DNA of 64,000 bases from Flaccisagitta enflata (GCA_965153355.1 OZ231127.1:8618001-8682000); one strand, 5' to 3'. Positions 12,011 to 23,507 are shown, counted from the first letter of the stretch. Made by a program: numbers and translations. The notes: generated by a model not told the origin, from the sequence alone.

Positions 12011-12454
12011 ATGGAAAAACATACTGTCATCGACCTAATGCCAGTTCTCAGAAAACGCAAATGCAACTGTTTTGAAAGTTGCAATTTGATGATCTATGGG
12101 CCGTGGACAAAGGTCGGTGAAGCGAGTATGGAAAAGGGCAGTCCATCAAAGATCAGGCTCAATGGCAGAAAGCAGAAGAAGGTCAACGTTGGCGTGCAAA
12201 AGGTCAAGAATGACAATGGAAAAAATGGGCATGCTGAAGAAGCAACGGATCGTCAAGAAGTCATTCGGTTGGAACTGGCAACCCTGAACCAAAAGTGCAA
12301 GGGGGAATGCGGTGAAGCGACATGTGGAGACTGCTACGCCAAAAACAAGCCATTTGAAAGTATGAAAGCTGTCAGTAGAAAGATAAGAGAGGAAAAAAGA
12401 AAGAAAGAAAAAGCGCTGGAAATGAGAAGAAAGAAGATGGAGAATTGCTTGTGA
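12011..12454 (+). CDS. Hypothetical Cys- and Lys-rich protein
   Basis: 147 residues from an ATG, frame intact. An early pair of cysteines (KCNCFESC) and a later cluster (CKGECGEATCGDC, about residues 97-110) could bind metal. The C-terminal 35 residues form a Lys/Arg/Glu helix. It is preceded and followed by other genes on the same strand with gaps of 240-280 nt. No homology is recognised; a DNA-binding or scaffolding role is only a guess from composition. Confidence 0.45.
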   Translation: MEKHTVIDLMPVLRKRKCNCFESCNLMIYGPWTKVGEASMEKGSPSKIRLNGRKQKKVNVGVQKVKNDNGKNGHAEEATDRQEVIRLELATLNQKCKGECGEATCGDCYAKNKPFESMKAVSRKIREEKRKKEKALEMRRKKMENCL

Positions 12455-12730
12455 AACAATATTTTGAAGAATTTGGGATGGACTAAAGGGATGCGGATAA
12501 AGGCTATACGTAAAGGCAAATGGACTGAAAGCGTGGTTTTGTATGTGGTAGTAAATGTTAGATTATATAAAAATTGTAATAAGATTGCGTTACCGACCAA
12601 CCTACCGACCGACGGACAGAGCCAGTTATAGAGGCGGTTTGTCGCACCTAAAAATGGTTGATGTACCCCACATTTTATAATTGCAGTTGACATTAGAAAA
12701 TTAAAAAAAAGTAAGTGAAAAACTGACCTA

Positions 12731-13303
12731 ATGATGGAGGAAAACGTCCAGGGAGAAAAGATGATTGGCGTTGGAGACGGCGATGAAAAAACCAAGAATT
12801 TGATGGACGAGGATTTGTCGAGCTACGACGAAGACGATGGGAGTAACGATGGAGATGATCAGAGCAACAATGAAACTCCAATTGAGAGCAACGACAAAGA
12901 TGTTGAAGGCATAGCAGGAGGATGCGCGAAGGTGTCCAGTGCGTCGGTGGAGGAGAGGCTGGATATGATGGATGCAAAGTTGCAAAGCATTCATGACGCC
13001 ATGTGTATCTTCAAGGAGCGCCTGACTGAGTTGATGAATCTGAGTATCAGCGCTTTGGAGGAAGATCGAAGCAAGAGGGATGTCGTTACGGCGCATCAAT
13101 TTGAGGGGTTAATCGACCAGGCCATTTTGTCGGGACACGAGATTGGAGTGGGACGGTCGTTCATCCAAGAGTTCTTGCTGAGGAACTTTTCGCTTCAGCC
13201 GACCAAATATTTGCAACGACGCCTAGGAGCGGTCCTTCATAGGCTGGTGGAATCTGGCACATACAAATTAAACAACAATCTCTATTCATTCAAAAAAGAA
13301 TGA
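12731..13303 (+). CDS. Acidic protein with linker-histone (H15)-like C-terminal domain
   Basis: 190 residues from tandem ATGs at 12731. Residues 1-65 are acidic and low in complexity (DEDLSSYDEDDGSNDGDD). Residues 75-110 are a helix with heptad-like leucines. Residues about 123-190 match the outline of a linker-histone globular winged helix: LIDQAI, then SFIQEFLLRNF, then RRLGAVLHRLVESGTYKL and a final strand ending YSFKK. The spacing of AI, the middle helix and LVESG is what I use; the basic histone tail is absent. It may bind element DNA. Resemblance only; an unrelated winged helix is possible. Confidence 0.45.
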   Translation: MMEENVQGEKMIGVGDGDEKTKNLMDEDLSSYDEDDGSNDGDDQSNNETPIESNDKDVEGIAGGCAKVSSASVEERLDMMDAKLQSIHDAMCIFKERLTELMNLSISALEEDRSKRDVVTAHQFEGLIDQAILSGHEIGVGRSFIQEFLLRNFSLQPTKYLQRRLGAVLHRLVESGTYKLNNNLYSFKKE

Positions 13304-13425
13304 CTAAATGCATGAAAAGATGGTTGGGTAGACTTACAGTACCCCATTTGCATTTTATGTAAAATTTGCAGTGATGGTTGTTGCAATGTAAATGGTATTA
13401 AAGCGGTTAACATGCCCATTATTGT

Positions 13426-15045
13426 ATGTTTAACATTTCAGGCCAAACCATACCAAACGGAATCATGGAAATGTTGGTTGACAGTGAGATAAACGTTCCA
13501 AATATCTGCAAGATATCATTGCTTCCCCCAAATTACGCTGGAATTGTTGGATCTCACCGAGTTGAAAGTGCCCCCTCAAATAGCTTGAAAAACGCAAAAA
13601 AAAGACTTTCAGTTGCTAACTCTACCTCTGAACTTTATGGAGGCCTGAATGAGGAGTTGATATTTTCATTAGAGGTGAAAAAAAGATGGAGAGGGGAATA
13701 TGCGGGGCTGATCAGATTTCCTGTGTCAACTTTTTGGCGATATTGATTTACGAGACGGTTAAAGTATTGGTGGCGGGGGAGGAAGCGTTTGAAAATGAGC
13801 GATATTCTGCGCGTCTCCTCTTTTTGCGTTTGATGCTGGACTACACACCAGAGTGGAGGGAAATAAATCTGTTTGGAGCTGGTTTTAGAGAGGACACAGA
13901 GGGGAATGCATGTGAGTATTGGGTATTAGACATTCGGTATTGTGTATTGGGTATTTGTGTATTGGGTATTGGGTATTGTGTATTGGGGCTGGGGTATTGG
14001 GTATTGGATGTTGGGTATTGGGTATTGGGTAAGGGTATTGGGCAATGGTATGTGACTGTTTAGGCAATGGGTGCTAGGTATTGGGCAATGGGTATTTGGT
14101 GTTAGGTATTAGCATTGTTTGTGGGTGTATGGGGTATTGGGTATTGTGTGATAGTGCTTGAAATAATGTTAAAATTTAAACTTGTAATAGTTTTTTGTTA
14201 GTGCTGCTGTCGTCAGACATGCAGGACAAAATCTGTAGTATATGACTGTTCGCTGTTTCTGCCTTTTTATCAAATTCCTGGTGAGTTATTGAGGGTTACA
14301 ATAATTAAAAGAATTGTTATCGAGGAAGATTTGATATTGCCATAGATTTGCTATATGAGGTATTTCTAATTAGGAGCCAGCAATGGTCAGTGTGGTGTTT
14401 TGGATTATGATGCTATAATCGCAAGTGGCACAAAGCGTACCGCTGCCCAAATGAAAGCCTTTAGCTTGAAAAAGAAAAATTGGAACAAAGGTATGAATAA
14501 GTAAAGACAAGGAGATAAGTGTAAGGTATTAAGTGATGAGGCATGGTGCAAATTATGATTTGTTTTGTTATTTAAATAAGGCTTTACGAGAGGGCGTTAC
14601 TTCTCAAGAAATGTGGCAAGTCTAGTGGACATACTTTCCATGTGCCCTTGTCCTTTCTCTCGCGCTACTTCAGTCTCCTTTTAATTCCAAAAAAAAGAGT
14701 GGTTGAGGTATCCATGGAAATGTTTCCTTCATCCAAAATCTTCATAAAAGAAGAATCTGATACCTGCAAGTATGAAATGTTCCTTGAGAACGCCAAATTG
14801 AGACTAACTTATTACAAGTTGGAGACAAATGTTCGCAACAGTTGGTATTCGCTCGTGAACAGTGAAAAATTGGAGCGTGTAATTCCAATTGACAAAATAA
14901 GGCACTTTACCCTCCAAAGTGGGAGTAGTGAAAGTGTTAGTGGGGAGGATTGTAGTGCATGTTTGGGTTGAAGAAAGATAAAGGGAATGAGGCATATAGA
15001 CAGACAGAAAGACAGACAGGCAGACAGGAGATAGACAGAGCAGAC

Positions 15046-15076
<31 letters not shown>

Positions 15077-16101
15077 GAAGAAAACAGGTTTAAGATATGC
15101 TGCCCTGCCACTGCCCTGCACTTGCCTTTACAAGCTCTACTCTCTAAGCAGCACCTGTCAGTGCCAAACACCTGAGATGACCAGTTGTCATGTTCAGAAG
15201 AAAGCTGAGTTGCTTGGCAACTACAAAAATAGGTAAATTTGGTGAGAATGAGTAATGTTGAAAATTGATACAGATTTTGGTACAACCATGAGTAATTTGG
15301 AAAATTGATATAGGTTTCGGTACACCCATGAGGGTTTGGCTGATTTGCAAGTATTCAAAAATGGAGTTGGCATGCCTCAAAATGAGATTTTGTCGAATAT
15401 GGATTTGACAGATGAAAACTCATATGCCGTGGATTATCTCTACAAGCAAATGGTGCAAAATTTTCCCAATGCATCAAAGAGCATCTCTCGAAAGCGGTAT
15501 AAAGTTATGAGTTGTTAACTTTTAGTCGCGTGCTACGCGACTCTACACCCCGCTTTGTTGGTCCGTCCGTCCGTTGGTCCGTTTGTCGGTACATCTGTCG
15601 GTTTGTCCGTCACATCTTACATTTTTGTGGTTTTTGAGGTTTTTGGCTTCACTGCTCCTGCCCAAATGATGGAGAGGCCTTAATTATGGCCCCTGCCCAC
15701 CCGCACGCGACTGAGGTAGTTGTGTATCCGGCTGTGTCTAATCTGATTATAATGTTTTATTGATGACCAGTTTCAACAAAGACTTATTTCTATTCGTCAT
15801 TTCGTTCAAACAAACCCCATCAAAGTTGATGGATGATCCAGATGGATTGAACCTCACCACTACCGCGGTACATGTTATTGATATAGTTGAGTGAATAGTG
15901 GACCAACTGATTCAATTGTTGTCAAAGGTCTTATTGCTCCTGCCCTGCCCCATCTCGCCCTACCCCTCTCAATACATACAGGCTCTCGATTTTCGCTTGC
16001 GCTTTTCTTCGGCCTTGAGTAGCAACGTGGTTATCCAGATTGCCTCATTTGAGCGAGCAGTGGTGACATGTGACGCCTCGGGGAATTTGGAATTGCGCTA
16101 A
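13426..16101 (+). CDS. Double-jelly-roll major capsid protein, seven exons
   Basis: The main virion shell protein. Proposed exons: 13426-13911, 14377-14500, 14581-14935, 15135-15232, 15314-15496, 15771-15867 and 15982-16101. Phases match at all six junctions (1/2, 2/1, 0, 2/1, 2/1, 0). Donors are GTGAGT, GTAAAG, GTTAGT, GTAAAT, GTATAA and GTACAT; acceptors all end in AG. Exon 1 needs one added base at the A7 run near 13679-13685. Family marks in order: a YSARLLFLRLMLDYTPEW segment in exon 1, LRLTYYKLET in exon 3, NYKN at the end of exon 4, the FKNGVGMPQNE turn in exon 5, and LDFRLRFSSAL plus a VVIQIASFERA strand at the C-terminus. About 487 residues, slightly short for Polinton capsid proteins. 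The first intron's acceptor is the least certain. Confidence 0.75.
13915..14150. repeat. (GGGTATT)n-like tandem array in capsid-gene intron 1
   Basis: Imperfect repeats of GGGTATT/GTATTGG fill the first half of the intron 13912-14376. The donor GTGAGT directly abuts the array. Confidence 0.85.
15528..15745 (+). repeat. CCGT dispersed element, subtype A, inside a capsid-gene intron
   Basis: Starts with the imperfect palindrome GTCGCGTGCTACGCGAC, then CTCTACACCCCGCTTTG, CCGTCCGTTGG units, a GCTCCTGCCCAAATG block, GCCCCTGCCCACCCG, and ends near GTGTATCCGGC. It makes up most of intron 15497-15770. Confidence 0.8.
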
Positions 16102-16216
16102 GTTGTCTTTGCCTATCTAGTACACTTGTTGCTGTATGAAGCATCTTATATATGTTTTTAAATTGTTATGATTTTGTTTTACCCTAAGTTGGAAAGCATC
16201 ACAAAAACAAACATAT

Positions 16217-16464
16217 ATGGCGAAGGTTAGGAGAGATAAGCGCGGGAGATTTTTACGTGCTAACCATTTAAGAGGAACGAGAAAAAGCGGCGCCGCGGGC
16301 GTAAACGTCGAAGTCGCCGTCGGTCTAAGAAGTCCAAACGTTCTCGTCGTTCGCGAAGGCGGAAGCGGAAAGAAGTCGTTATTGGCCATGGGAAGCGCGG
16401 AAAAAGCCGGTGCGGACTAGATGCTCTTGTGGTAGAGGCCCAACGGAAACTAAGAAGAAAATGA
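16217..16464 (+). CDS. Arg/Lys-rich core-like (protamine-like) protein, one frame shift
   Basis: The ATG at 16217 opens a basic frame (KVRRDKRGRFLRA). From about 16264 a second frame reads almost solid Arg/Lys/Ser (KKRRRGRKRRSRRRSKKSKR, then further arginines) and ends at TGA 16462-16464 after EAQRKLRRK. The frame change lies between about 16260 and 16290. Composition and position just after the capsid gene suggest a DNA-condensing core protein like adenovirus pVII/pX, but such composition cannot prove homology. A further 38-residue frame follows a TTTTTCAG at about 16476-16483 and runs to 16601 (GIKTLKAYCASIEEKCG start); it could be a separate exon. Confidence 0.5.
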
Positions 16465-16910
16465 TAATCGTTGGTCATTTTTCAGGAATAAAGACGCTAA
16501 AGGCTTATTGTGCGAGCATCGAAGAGAAATGTGGCAGTTTGAGGGATATCTATGAGATGGAAAGATGGCATTGGGAGAAGAAAACTATTCAAATGGAATG
16601 ACCAGTGGACCAATTGGTTATATAATTGATTAGTATAACTGTATATAAATGTGTACTGCGTGTAAAATGGATTAAAAATATAACCCTACCACACTGGAAG
16701 TTGAAGTTTTTAATTGAAGTGAATTCACTGTTTTATTAACAGATATGACATGAATGAAAAAAAAAGTAAAAATTCTCACCATGATGAACTTTAATGACAC
16801 CAGTTGGAAAGGAGACTTTGGCATCGCCATTCGTTTTCTCTAAGATCGTTTTCGCCGTTTGACGTTTGTTTCTGAAAAAAAAAAATGCACAGTGCGCCAA
16901 AACGCTAAAA

Positions 16911-19900
16911 ATGAGTGCATTAACAAACGACCAAATAAACTCTGTAATCCGCAGTGACTTGAATAGCTCTGTAGCTATAAATGACTACTCCCCAGAGTTA
17001 TTTGATTTAGCAAGGGACCATTGGGAAAATGTGAGGAATCAAGTAACTCTCTCATCTAATATGATATGCTCAGAAGTATCATTTAGACTATCATCTCATA
17101 GGCCAGATCCAACGATACTTAACTTCTGGCCTGCAACCCTTGATTTATGCCCATTTTTGTTTCGGTACTTAAAGGGCATATTTCATGAGCATTTCATAAA
17201 AAAAAGAAAAGCGTGGAGAGTGAATTTCAGCCCATCAATAGCCATAATCTCTTTGGTAAATCAGACTCAGAATTTTATCTGGGCCTCGAGGAGCAATAAC
17301 CAGGCTTTGCCGGTTAGTTTTTTGATCCATAATCAACAAACCTTTACACACTTTTCGATGTCATACTAAGACAATACAATCTCTTAGCCTCTTTAGAGAG
17401 ATCTGTGATAGAATTGGAGAAAAACTACGATGATGGACTTGTCTGTCCTATGACTCTTGTGTTTCACATCACAGTGGAGAGTGGAAGAATATTTGGCAAT
17501 GATCATTGGTACATTGATTGGGGAATTAGCAAAAACAAATGTAAAAATGAGGAAAACTGCCAACAAAATAAATGTGTATGGCTGAGTCTAAGTTGTGTGT
17601 ACACAGTGAAAGGACGTAAGATTGAAAAAAGAAATGTGAGACAAAAAAAGATGGGCACTCCTCATAAAAGAATTGCCATGAAATTGGAAAATGGGTTTAA
17701 GAAATGGTTGGTGGCTAAAAAAAATGAGGGTCACCCTTATACTGAATGGAAGGCAGATAAAGGACTGCCAGAAGAATATTTGCCATTGTTAGAGCGTTAT
17801 TTGGAGTCAAACATTGTCTTGATACATGAAAAAGAAGTTGGAATGAAAAAAATCATGTATGATTCAATAGAAAAAACTGAAAACATGAAAAAAACTTTTT
17901 CGGCAGAATTTGTCTCCAATAGTAATTACAAAGATTGCGTATATTTTTTGACAAAAAACAATAATCATGTAAACATTATCACAGATTTGGATGCATACAT
18001 GAAAAAATACCATTGTGTGCACTGTGGACGGTGCTTTGCCACCAAAACTAATTTGATGGAACATCGCGTTAAGAAAGTTTGTGAAAAAAAAAGATTTGGT
18101 GGAGAAAAGTTGGTACAGTTTAAATATTCTTTGGAGAAATGTGTGGAGGATATAGAGGAATTGAAAAATGCCCCAATTACGCGAGATTTAAAGTATGGTC
18201 ACATTTTGGTAAATGGGACAAGTTCGGGACCCGTCTCAGTTGTGATGAAAACAAAGTTGAAAAACAATGACAGCCTCACAACAAAAAAGGAATTTGCTAC
18301 CCTTAAAGAGGGTGTAAATTATGTCATAAAATTTGGAGCACTGTGCAGTGTTCATGTTCTTGGAGAGCGCATGGGAAGTAATGTGATGTTCCTAAGAGAG
18401 CTCGAGTCAATGTTAAATGAGTACGCCAGTTGCAACAAGAACAATATTGACACAAAAAAGTTGACCAAATTGAAAGCAATCAAAATGGACGTTTTAAACT
18501 ATCTGGGAACGTACGACTATTATGTCTCGGTTGGCACTACAGATTGTAGATTGCCAAGTTCTTTCATGTACGAGCTGCTTTCACAGTTAAGCTGTGTCCA
18601 CAAATCAGAGGACATAAGCACAAGATTTGAGAAAAATATGTTGCAGACGGTAAATGTTAAGAAATACCCAGTGAAATTTATAATGTTAAATAACTTCGCT
18701 CCCTGCTTCTCTGATAAGGTAGCCGAAAGCAATCAGTTTCAACTCTTTGAAAATTGTGTTCAAATTTTTAAAAATGATTTAAATCTGAACATAGTTGGTT
18801 ACGAGAGCGCTACCAGGGTAGGTCGAGTTCTTTCTGGCAATTGTCTAACAGAAATTCAGAAGAACATGTTCTATTCCCCATCTGAAGCATTTTACAACGA
18901 AGTGGATACCAATTATATATCATGCGGACTGTTAAATGCAAAGAAAACAGCGATTGACATTGATGGCACTTTGAAAAGTGCCATCGCCATTGACATGGAA
19001 AAGTACTACTCATCAATATACATGTCAGATTGTCAAAGGTTTTTACTAACAGGCTTGAAGAGAATATACAAAAGAAGGCACTTACTTTGTAGCCAAGCGA
19101 AGTAGGAGAGGGAAAACGTTCAGTAACATGGTGATTAACGCTATTGAGGTGGGCTGCGGCTCCTCAGGGTCTATAAGCGCTCTTAATGGCAAAGAATGTA
19201 AAAAGTTTGGTTTCTTTTTTGACGCGGTGATGGACGTCGGAGGCGCTGATGTCTTTATCGAATGCAATGGATGTTTTATGCACTCGCATAATACAGAATG
19301 TCATTCTAGTAATGTCAGTGATGAGCACAAAATGGCCTGTGATGTCTGCAGGACCAACGATGCACCTAGGGATGAAAAACACCCAGGGCAAAGTTTAAGG
19401 CCACGCCTTTGGCGTCTAAAAACAAATGAACAGAGAAGCTCCGCTCATCCAATGAAACAAAACATGAGTTATGACGACGTACACAATGAAACTGAGCGAA
19501 AAGTGCAGTTGATGTACGAGAAAACAGGCAAAAAAGTCGTGAGCATATACGAATGCGACCTTCTGTATTTCTGGCTGAAAAATACAGAACATTTTTTCTC
19601 CCATTTTGGCATTCCTTTGAGGGAAGAATGTCGCGGGATACAGTTTGCTACATTTGTAGAACAATTGACAATGGAGCGGTTTCCCTTGACAAAGTATGGA
19701 AAGTTGACCGAGCAGAAGGTTGTCAAAGCTATTTCAGAGGGAGATTTGAACGGGTTTGTAAAATGTTCGGCCAAATGTGGCCCAAAGTCTCGGACCAATT
19801 TGGGAATACATACCCCTTTTTTTTACAAAAACTCAGAGGGAGAGACTGAATGGAGCTACGAAGTGTCACAGAAAATAGTCTCTACCATCTTATTGAGAGA

Positions 19901-20797
19901 ACTATTGACAAATGAATCAATGCCCGATTTTGAAGTAATTTCAATTGATTCCATTTTTGAATATCAAGTTTGTGGAAAGAACCCGTTCTCAAAGTTAAGA
20001 GAACCATTTTCTCTGCTCTACAAAAGCACAAGGATCAAAAGGGATTTGTCAGTTTTAGCAAAAGTTGCATAAACAACGCAATCGGTTGTTATGGATTAAA
20101 CTCTTCCCGGTTCAAAAGAAGCTATATCATGGATGAAGTCGAGGTACAAGAACTGCAAACATTGCATTTGCTCTCACATGGAACTAAGATCAATGATCAA
20201 AAGAGGCTTTTCCATTTTGTATCCAACGCACAAACGGTCAATCTGAGAGCGATTCATATGAGTCTAGTTGCCACTGGCATCGCTAAAATGCTAAACTTTT
20301 CGCTTCAATTCAAACATTGGTTTTTGACAGAATTTTTACGAACTAACACAGATGGCTCTATCTATGGCTTTGTGAAGCCATTTAGCGATGACATATTGAA
20401 TACAAGTCGCCTAACCAGTGTAATACTTGATAGCAATTTAAGAATGAAGTTGGACATCAACTCAGCTATGGCTTTTTTGGCTTTTAAAAAGCGTCATTTC
20501 AAGGATTTGGGAGTGTGTCCCAATCACGAATCTGACTATTTGAAAGATCTTGTGCAATCTCGCGTCTTTTATCAAAGACCATGCTGTCTGTGGTACACTG
20601 TTCAGAATGTGTCTATCAACTGTAAATTGGAATTCCTAGCAAACAAGGGCATTATTTACTCAGTGAATAAACTAAGTCTCTTTAATGCCCAGACCAAGAG
20701 CTATTATATAAAGTCTGGGGGGAGATTTGACGAGTTTCTTGTACATATAGAAAGTTTGTCATTGCACGATTTAAATATGGAAATAAAGAATCTGTGA
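16911..20797 (+). CDS. Protein-primed family B DNA polymerase (Polinton pPolB), three frame shifts
   Basis: It would copy the element from a protein primer. ATG at 16911. The reading frame changes at about 17318-17345, 19065-19105 and 20020-20045; otherwise it is open to 20797, about 1,290 residues, the usual size. Landmarks: the ILRQYNLL/LERSVIELEKN region (17350-17425) and a Cys-rich GNDHW...CVWLS part; a zinc-finger-like CVHCGRCF (18013-18080); polymerase motif A IDMEKYYSSIY (18986-19020); the insert typical of Polinton/organellar enzymes with ECNGCFMH (19258-19281) and VVSIYECDLLYFW (19537-19575); motif B KSCINNAIGCYG (20056-20092); motif C in TNTDGSIYGF (20342-20371), a variant of DTDS. 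The shifts are single-base, at or near A-rich runs, so they may be decay or assembly errors. Confidence 0.88.
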
Positions 20798-21198
20798 TAT
20801 TGTACCAATTTACCCTTTTTATTTATTTTCAGATGAAAAATCAAAAGAAAAATGAAAAATGACAATGAATTTGAGAAGACGAGGCGCAACACTGATCGTT
20901 GAGAGAAAAAAAAAACTACAAAAGAAGTGATAACAAATCCGCGAATAACGAAATAAGGATTGAGGCGCCTGGATAGCGAATATCAGTACGCGTTTTGAGT
21001 CACAAAAGAGATGTCAGGGATTACAATTAGACCAATTACATTATTACCCAACCATCAAATAGGACACGTTAAGGGATGTGGCGCAGGCAAATAAGCGTTT
21101 ACGATAGTAAATGAGCGTTATAGACTGACGGACCAAAATCATGAATGCGTTGGGGATTATGCATAAGTGATCATAAAAAATCCCATATTTGTAACTAA
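20798..21198. other. Convergent intergenic region
   Basis: Lies between the 3' ends of the rightward polymerase and the leftward helicase. It contains a T-rich stretch (TTTTATTTATTTTCAG, 20816-20833) that on the minus strand offers AATAAA-like polyadenylation signals for the helicase gene. No open frame of interest. Confidence 0.5.
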
Positions 21199-22382
21199 TT
21201 ACGTCCTGTGTTGCAATGGCTGGTCCGGCATGATGGGGTCTGGGTTCGCATGGAGGGGAAAGTAGCGCAACCACAATCCAAGCAAAGTGGCTGGTCCCAC
21301 GACCTGAGGAGCTGGTGGAATCCAGCGAAATTCCTCCTCTGGGGAGAATTCGTATTTCGCCTTGATGTCGAGTTTCTCTTGATGCGACTTCGCTTGCCAT
21401 TGCGCCTTGGTCATCTTCTTGATTGGTGCCCTAGTGTGTAGCAGAGGAAAAGAGAGGATTAGATGCATGAAAATGTATTAAAGAGATGGACAGACAGACC
21501 GACGGACGACGGACCGATGGAATAACAAGCCAGTGGGCGGAAGGATGGACGGATGGATAGACGGACCAACCGACTGACAAAACGGATTGTAGAGTGGCGT
21601 ATATTAGAATAATATATATATAGAGTAAAACGGGGGCAATAGTTATAAAAAACCAGGCCAGACCAAGCCATTTCTCTCATTTTAGTTTAAAACCAGGCCA
21701 GACCAGGCCATTTTTTTTCATTTTAGTCTAAACTATTTCATTTTCATGTATGCCTTTACCTGAGGTTGAGTTGGTAGCACCGACACTCCAACGCGCGAAG
21801 TTCGCGAGAATTGGGCGCATGCTCCTCGAGGGAGTGATTTGAGGTGACTATTGGCAAGATTTGAGAATCACCGGGCCAATTATAAGAAATATGTTTACTC
21901 TCTGTGACATTAGTTATACATCTCTATGTAGGAATTTTCAGTTGCGCGCTACGCGACTCTACACACCCGCTATGTAGGTCCGTTGGTGGGTGGTTGGTTG
22001 GTTGGTTGGTTGGTTGGTTGGTCCCCGTTTTATTTTATTGGCGTTTTTGAGATTTTTTAGAATGTGGCTCCTGCCCAAATGCCCTGGTGACCTTCTCCAG
22101 CACTGCTCCTGCCCATCCACACGCGAATGTGGTAGCAGTGTATCCGGCCTTGTTGTAGCTAGGGAGTAATTACAAAATTCCTATATGGAGATGTATAACT
22201 AATGTCACAGAGAGTAAACACATTTCTCATAATTGGCCCAATGAATCTCAAATCTTGCCGATGGTCTTGAAGGGGGCGCTCCTCTTGGATGAGGCCCGTC
22301 CTTTTTTGTTTATCGCGAAGGTGGAACCTTGAATTGAGAGAGAGAGAGAGAGACAGAGAGAGAGAGAAATATAGAAACAGAG

Positions 22383-22413
<31 letters not shown>

Positions 22414-23450
22414 ATGGAATGGGGGAGGGTAGAGGGGAAATAAGGAGTGTGGGGAAAAAGATCACAATTGAGATAATAATTTTGAATATTCCAGGTGTAA
22501 ATATGAGTATGTGATTTACATGTTATTGTAAATGGGTAAAAAATCTAAAGTATTGTACTATGAAATAAAAGCTTTGGAAAACCTCTTACCCTCCATGAGC
22601 TGTTTCAGCTGAGAGAGGTTGAGAAAATTCAATCTGGAATGATAAATGGGGTTGGGCCGAGGAACTTAGGTAAGGATGTGAACTATGGCAATACAAAATT
22701 TTTGAACATAGTGTTAGAAAGTTTACATTTCATAGCCATTTAATTGACACCCTCACCTGAGTTCCTCTGCCCATACGATATTGTGCACCTCGGTCAAGCG
22801 TTCAAACGCGAATTGTGATGATTCGTTATTTAGTAAACACGTTGCATGCACCTACAGGGGTGTATAAAATTAAGCTACCACCCCCCCCCTTCGTGTTTAC
22901 CCACACCCCCCCTAATCCCCAGTAATTTGTTTTATTTCTATAAAAGGGGCAATATAAAGAGGGCAATATGAAAAAGGCAACATGAAATATCAAACTTATA
23001 CCCCACCTTTATCTATAAAGGGAGGGGGGGGGGGTTAAGTGTCTAAATTTATACACCCCTGTACCTCGGTGATCATCTTGGTCAAAAAGGATTTTCTGTA
23101 TAACGAAAAAAGAGAGAGAAAAAAAAATGCACATTTGGAAATCTTTGACACAAAAGGACAATAATACTGATTTCTGATGAAGTAATTCTGTCAGTAGGTT
23201 TGTAGGTAGGTCAAATGAATAAATTAAATGAATAAGAAATAAACATACCCGCTGTTACTTGGACCGTGAATATAAAGAGTGTTAGGCTTTTCAAGGACCG
23301 AATTGGCGTTGGCCATGTTGAAACGACACCATCCGTGTAGGAATTGCAAGAACTCGGGCGCTTCCATGTCATGCTGGGTGATGAAGTAGTTGAGCCATCT
23401 AGAAATGATGTAAAAAGGAAAAGAGAATTGATTTAGAAATATGATATATT

Positions 23451-23507
<57 letters not shown>

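Noticed and set aside
10811-13303. Adenain-type maturation protease expected in Polintons
   Set aside because: No frame shows the His...Asp/Glu...Cys order with the GxHW-type motif; recorded as not found rather than absent from the element.
13915-14150. Interstitial telomere repeat
   Set aside because: The unit GGGTATT/GTATTGG is irregular and differs from TTAGGG; it lies within an intron.
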